From IMG/VR virus record IMGVR_UViG_3300025362_000004, positions 1 to 64,000 of that record: a stretch of 64,000 nt of DNA; one strand, given 5' to 3'. The position numbers and the translations under genes are program-made. Under the pieces are notes generated by a model, which searched no databases, was not told where the DNA came from, and saw only the letters and a program-made list of their open reading frames with translations. This document shows, in pieces, positions 61,094 through 64,000 of the stretch (position 1 is its first letter; each line of letters starts with the position of its first letter). Source of the DNA: a virus.

Positions 61094-61095
61094 AA

Positions 61096-61362
61096 TTGGC
61101 AACTAAATTCAAAGAACTAATGAAATTAAAAGGTTATACACAAACACAACTAAGCAAAATTAGTGGTGTTGCTCAATCCAATTTGAGTATTTATTGTAAT
61201 CACAGAGAAACACTAGAGGTATCAACAATGGTTACTCGAGCAAGATTGGCAGGCGCTTTTAGTATGACAGTAAAAGAATTTGAAGAATATTTAGATTTAG
61301 AACCTGCAACACTAATCGCATCAAATAAACAAACAGGCAACTTTACATTACACAAAAACTAA
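61096..61362 (+). CDS. XRE-type HTH regulator (88 aa), TTG start
   Basis: ATKFKELMKLKGYTQTQLSK-ISGVAQSNLSIYCNHRETLE is a Cro/C1-type helix-turn-helix (residues ~5-60), followed by FSMTVKEFEEYLDLEP. TTG at 61096 is the only start near the N-terminus of the domain. Small repressor or activator size. Confidence 0.8.
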   Translation: MATKFKELMKLKGYTQTQLSKISGVAQSNLSIYCNHRETLEVSTMVTRARLAGAFSMTVKEFEEYLDLEPATLIASNKQTGNFTLHKN

Positions 61363-61374
61363 GAGGTGAAATAA

Positions 61375-61650
61375 ATGCCATTAACAACTACAAAGATTTT
61401 TGATTATCTCAACAAAAATGAATTAGCACACCAAGTACACATAAGAAACGATGAGATAATTTTTTATCATTGGAATAGGAATATGACAGATTTAATTAAA
61501 TCTGTTGTTTTGCACAATGACAAAATAGAACAAGTATATTATTCAAGGAACATAATTCCCATGTTATATACTTTTATGAATAGTGGAATAGTAAATGATT
61601 TTACTGGAGCAGAGAAGTATGTTAGGGATAAAAGAATTTATGCAAGATAA
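61375..61650 (+). CDS. Hypothetical protein (91 aa)
   Basis: MPLTTTKIFDYLNKNELAHQ after GAGGTGAAATA. Alpha/beta (VHIRNDEIIFYHWNRNMTDL). Overlaps the next gene by ~30 nt. Unknown. Confidence 0.58.
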   Translation: MPLTTTKIFDYLNKNELAHQVHIRNDEIIFYHWNRNMTDLIKSVVLHNDKIEQVYYSRNIIPMLYTFMNSGIVNDFTGAEKYVRDKRIYAR

Positions 61651-62083
61651 AGAACAACTTGTGTGTGCTATAAAATATTTATTAGATGTTGGACTACCTG
61701 AGAAATTAGTAGTTCTTGTTACTCAAGCAAAACAACCATACGTTAATAAAATTAAAAATGGTAAATTACATAGAAATACAAAAATAGAAGAAGGTTTTAA
61801 ACTAAATTCTGAGCAACAAAATAAATATGAAATCGTTAAAAAGATATTATTTATGCCTGAATTACCTACATCAGGTATAGGAGAGCAAGATGTTATTTAT
61901 ATGCAATTATTAAAGTTTTTTATGATACCGAAAGACAAAATAATTGAACTTTATAATAATTTAGCAAAAGTTAAAGTTAGTAGGTTATTATTAAAAAAGA
62001 AAATTGACTTAGGAAACTTTGATTCAGAATTAATTGGAGTAGATAAAAAAGAATATCTGGAATTAATGATAGAATTTCTGTAG
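61619..62083 (+). CDS. HTH-like protein (154 aa), start uncertain
   Basis: Chosen ATG 61619 follows GGAG with 9-nt spacing; ATG 61640 is an alternative. LPEKLVVLVTQAKQPYVNKIKNGKLHRNTK resembles an HTH (QPYVNKIKNGK as recognition region). The C-terminal part is helical (DKIIELYNNLAKVKVSRLLL). Follows an XRE gene in the same operon. Confidence 0.52.
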   Translation: MLGIKEFMQDKEQLVCAIKYLLDVGLPEKLVVLVTQAKQPYVNKIKNGKLHRNTKIEEGFKLNSEQQNKYEIVKKILFMPELPTSGIGEQDVIYMQLLKFFMIPKDKIIELYNNLAKVKVSRLLLKKKIDLGNFDSELIGVDKKEYLELMIEFL

Positions 62084-62090
62084 TGTAGAT

Positions 62091-62119
62091 TTGATTTTTT
62101 TGTGAGTTTATGATATACT
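62091..62119 (+). promoter_or_regulatory. Promoter of 62168 leader and phosphatase
   Basis: TGTAGATTTGATT, 17 bp, TATACT. Confidence 0.78.
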
Positions 62120-62167
62120 ATATATAGAAAGATAGAAAAGACTATCTTATTAAAAGAGGTGAAATGC

Positions 62168-62278
62168 ATGAAAAAAGTAATACGATTATTTAGTTATAAT
62201 ATTAGAACAGTTGGGCAAAACCCTAGTTTTTCAGCGCACCTTGATTATATGAGACAAATTTCTGTGAGTAGATACTAA
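62168..62278 (+). CDS. Leader peptide-like ORF (36 aa)
   Basis: GAGGTG ribosome site before ATG 62168. MKKVIRLFSYNIRTVGQNPS...MRQISVSRY, basic. Followed directly by a terminator hairpin and then the phosphatase gene; layout suggests a leader peptide or attenuator, though it may simply be a small protein. Confidence 0.5.
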   Translation: MKKVIRLFSYNIRTVGQNPSFSAHLDYMRQISVSRY

Positions 62279-62299
62279 CACGACCATAATAGGTCTATT

Positions 62300-62326
62300 A
62301 GTCCACAGAGATGTGGACTTTTTTTA
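62300..62326 (+). terminator. Terminator/attenuator
   Basis: AGTCCACA-GAGA-TGTGGACT then T7, between the 36-aa ORF and the phosphatase gene that has no other evident promoter. Confidence 0.85.
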
Positions 62327-62348
62327 TTAAAGAGAAGGAGAGGATAAT

Positions 62349-63113
62349 ATGAATAAATATTTTGTATTTGGTGATTCACACGGGCATTATGAAGCACTAA
62401 TTTCAAGCCTCGAAGCCGCAGGTTTCGATATAGATAACCCTAATCACATGATAATTGGTTGTGGAGATTACTTTGACAGAGGAGATAGAAACGCACAGAT
62501 ATATAATTTTCTTACTTCTGAAAAACTGATTGGAAGGGTATATCTTGTATATGGCAACCATGACGCAATGCTAAAAGATTTCTTAAGCAAACAAAATGAT
62601 GGCGTATTTAATGCGACATATAATGGCTTAAATAAAACTATTGGAAATTTTGCACAAGTAAGTTGTAATTCAAATATGTTGATGTATGATGGCGATTTTT
62701 ATATTAGTAAAATTAAACAAAATTATCCAAATCTAATGAAGTTCTTACAATCAATGGAAGATAGTTTTACATTAGATGAATACATATTTACTCACGCGGG
62801 ATTAAAGTATGAAAATATGTATGATACTTGGGCTAAACCAATTTGGGTAGTAGACCATTGGGCTAATACACCAACATTTGTAAATGAGTTTAAATCAGTT
62901 GGTAATTATTTAACTGAAGGAAAGAAATTTGTATTTGGACATTGGCATGCTAGAAGATTAAGAAGTGATTTCGGATTAGAACCAAGTAACGAGACATTTA
63001 AGTATAAAAACTTTATTGGATTAGATGCTTGCACTAACGCAAGTGGTTTCGTAAATGTTTTAGTAATTGAAAGCGATAATTTACCTCAAGTTAATAAAAA
63101 TTTGGAATATTAG
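62349..63113 (+). CDS. Calcineurin-like (PPP) phosphoesterase (254 aa)
   Basis: YFVFGDSHGHYEALISSLEA (GDxHG), IIGCGDYFDRGDRNAQIYNF (GDxxDRG), YLVYGNHDAMLKDFL (GNHD), IFTHAGLK (H) and FVFGHWHARRL (GHxH) give the full two-metal site of PPP-family protein phosphatases such as lambda phosphatase. GGAGAGGATA ribosome site. May dephosphorylate host proteins or nucleotides. Confidence 0.9.
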   Translation: MNKYFVFGDSHGHYEALISSLEAAGFDIDNPNHMIIGCGDYFDRGDRNAQIYNFLTSEKLIGRVYLVYGNHDAMLKDFLSKQNDGVFNATYNGLNKTIGNFAQVSCNSNMLMYDGDFYISKIKQNYPNLMKFLQSMEDSFTLDEYIFTHAGLKYENMYDTWAKPIWVVDHWANTPTFVNEFKSVGNYLTEGKKFVFGHWHARRLRSDFGLEPSNETFKYKNFIGLDACTNASGFVNVLVIESDNLPQVNKNLEY

Positions 63114-63115
63114 AT

Positions 63116-63144
63116 TTGAAATTTTAGTTAGATTATGGTATAAT
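63116..63144 (+). promoter_or_regulatory. Promoter of tRNA array
   Basis: GGAATATTAGATTTGAAA, 17 bp, TATAAT. Confidence 0.8.
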
Positions 63145-63149
63145 AAAGT

Positions 63150-63315
63150 ATAAAAATAAAGATATAAATATAGATATATGGGAAATGAACTCCCAGTCGT
63201 GCACAGACAAACTGTTCAAGGTACGTAGTCGTTCGGACCGCCAAAAGGTAAGTGAGACAAAGGTGTAGTGGGAGCTACCGATTGGATACCTAGAAACTAA
63301 AGTTCAATCGTATAT
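63150..63315 (+). other. Structured 5' leader of tRNA array
   Basis: Non-coding. CTCCCA...TGGGAG pairing and several short stems lie ahead of tRNA-Pro. Could be a processed leader or a separate small RNA. Confidence 0.4.
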
Positions 63316-63394
63316 TGGGATGTGGGCTAATTTGGTAAGCCACCTGCTTTGGGAGCAGGGCATCGTGAGAGTTCAAGTCTCTTCATCCCAACCA
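63316..63394 (+). tRNA. tRNA-Pro(UGG)
   Basis: Acceptor TGGGATG/CATCCCA, anticodon loop TTTGGGA, encoded CCA. Confidence 0.92.
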
Positions 63395-63395
63395 T

Positions 63396-63471
63396 GGTGA
63401 TATAGTAGAGTGGTTTAGAATGTCGGTTTGTCGAACCGAAGAACGGGGTTCAATTCCCCGTATCACCGCCA
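63396..63471 (+). tRNA. tRNA-Asp(GUC)
   Basis: Acceptor GGTGATA/TATCACC, anticodon loop TTGTCGA, G73, CCA. Confidence 0.93.
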
Positions 63472-63484
63472 AAAAAATGAATAT

Positions 63485-63573
63485 GTTGTCTGTGGTGGAA
63501 TGGTAAACACGCTAGGTTGTGGCCCTAGTGCCGATAATTCGGTTTGCGAGTTCAAATCTCGTCAGTCAACCCA
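63485..63573 (+). tRNA. tRNA-His(GUG) with long variable arm
   Basis: Anticodon stem CTAGG/CCTAG, loop TTGTGGC. Extra G at the 5' end faces C73, the His hallmark. The variable region is a CCGA-TAAT-TCGG hairpin, making it ~89 nt; His tRNAs normally have a short variable loop. One T-T mismatch in the acceptor. Confidence 0.85.
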
Positions 63574-63574
63574 T

Positions 63575-63652
63575 TCGAGTGTAGCTTATGTTTGGAAAAG
63601 CACCCACCTTATAAGTGGGAGAGCGTGGGTTCAAACCCCACCACTCGGACCA
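63575..63652 (+). tRNA. tRNA-Ile(UAU)
   Basis: Acceptor TCGAGTG/CACTCGG, anticodon stem CCCAC/GTGGG with loop CTTATAA, CCA. Reads AUA directly, useful in an AT-rich genome. Confidence 0.9.
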
Positions 63653-63656
63653 ATTT

Positions 63657-63730
63657 GGGGATATAGTATAATGGGATTACGGGTGGTTTGCAACCACTTA
63701 ATCGGGGTTCAACTCCCCGTATCTCCACCA
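63657..63730 (+). tRNA. tRNA-Ala(UGC)
   Basis: Acceptor GGGGATA/TATCTCC with G3-U70, anticodon loop TTTGCAA, CCA. Confidence 0.93.
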
Positions 63731-63738
63731 AATGAAAT

Positions 63739-63813
63739 GGATTAGTAGCTCAGTGGTAGAGCAAGCGGCTGTTAACCGCTAGGTCGTAGGTTCAAGTCCT
63801 ACTTAGTCCGCCA
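63739..63813 (+). tRNA. tRNA-Asn(GUU)
   Basis: Acceptor GGATTAG/TTAGTCC, anticodon stem AGCGG/CCGCT, loop CTGTTAA, G73, CCA. Confidence 0.93.
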
Positions 63814-63814
63814 T

Positions 63815-63891
63815 GCCGATTTAGTGTTAATGGCTTAACATAAATGCCTTGTAAGCATAAGATATGGGTTCAACTCCTGTAATCGGCACCA
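63815..63891 (+). tRNA. tRNA-Thr(UGU)
   Basis: Acceptor GCCGATT/AATCGGC, anticodon loop CTTGTAA, CCA. Confidence 0.92.
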
Positions 63892-63892
63892 T

Positions 63893-63966
63893 AGTCCTAT
63901 GGTATAAAGGGAACACACCTGTTTTACAAGCAGGAATTCACGGTTCAAGTCCGTGTGGGACTACCA
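63893..63966 (+). tRNA. tRNA-Val(UAC)
   Basis: Acceptor AGTCCTA/TGGGACT, anticodon stem CCTGT/GCAGG, loop TTTACAA, CCA. Last tRNA before the window edge; the array probably continues. Confidence 0.93.
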
Positions 63967-64000
63967 AAAAAAAAAATAACCTAAAACAAAGAGTTTGAAG

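Noticed and set aside
63428-63745. 105-aa ORF across tRNA genes
   Set aside because: Overlaps four tRNAs; chance open frame.

Overview
The window is a segment of a low-GC tailed-phage genome with a long-tailed (siphovirus-like) virion gene set. It holds no bacterial housekeeping genes, no integrase and no replication polymerase or helicase, so the genome continues on at least one side. Promoters are sigma70/sigmaA type (TTGACA-17-TATAAT) with strong GGAGG-type ribosome sites, which suggests a Firmicutes or Mollicutes-related host. The genetic code is split. In 1-32.9 kb, genes stay open only if TGA is read as Trp; one such TGA encodes the conserved Trp of a LamG 'WxHV..T.DG' motif. From 33 kb to the right end I see only TGG for Trp, and three genes use TGA as their stop.

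Layout. (1) 1-29.4 kb, minus strand: late virion genes, read right to left as terminase small and large subunits, portal, a protease-scaffold fusion, a head protein, major capsid, connectors, two paralogous tail-tube proteins, tape measure (1802 aa), Dit, baseplate/Tal, a holin-like protein and tail fibres. (2) 29.5-32.9 kb, plus strand: a GIY-YIG protein with a membrane anchor, a DprA/SLOG-like protein and ThyX, still with TGA=Trp. (3) 33.1-34.35 kb: two small genes, then a repeat-rich non-coding stretch with six tandem cre-like palindromes. (4) 34.35-44.66 kb, plus strand: twenty compact cassettes, each made of a palindrome GGTTGTCT-N5-AGACAACC, a promoter, one product and usually a terminator. 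The palindrome ends 8 bp (once 7) upstream of the -35 box in all but one cassette, and 18 bp upstream in that one. Two cassettes encode no evident protein. Coding cassettes include a deoxyribonucleotidase, a HELGH metallopeptidase, a radical SAM protein, a DEDDh exonuclease, a lipoprotein and a winged-helix protein. (5) 44.7-49.2 kb: phased T-tracts, a winged-helix gene, tRNA-Glu, an 82-nt RNA that looks like a tmRNA reduced to its tRNA-like domain, and large apparently structured RNAs on both strands. (6) 49.2-58 kb, minus strand: many small early-type genes in short operons under a second, palindrome-free promoter class. (7) 58-63.1 kb, plus strand: papain-like fold protein, methyltransferase, a ~900-nt RNA, an XRE regulator and a PPP-family phosphatase. 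(8) 63.3-64 kb: eight tRNAs (Pro, Asp, His, Ile-UAU, Ala, Asn, Thr, Val), probably continuing past the edge.

Together this suggests an early programme of many independently transcribed small host-takeover genes controlled by one DNA-binding factor, phage-encoded tRNAs and unusual RNAs that modify host translation, and a late programme whose mRNAs can be decoded fully only once TGA is read as Trp. No tRNA-Trp(UCA) is visible here; it would have to come from the host or lie outside the window.
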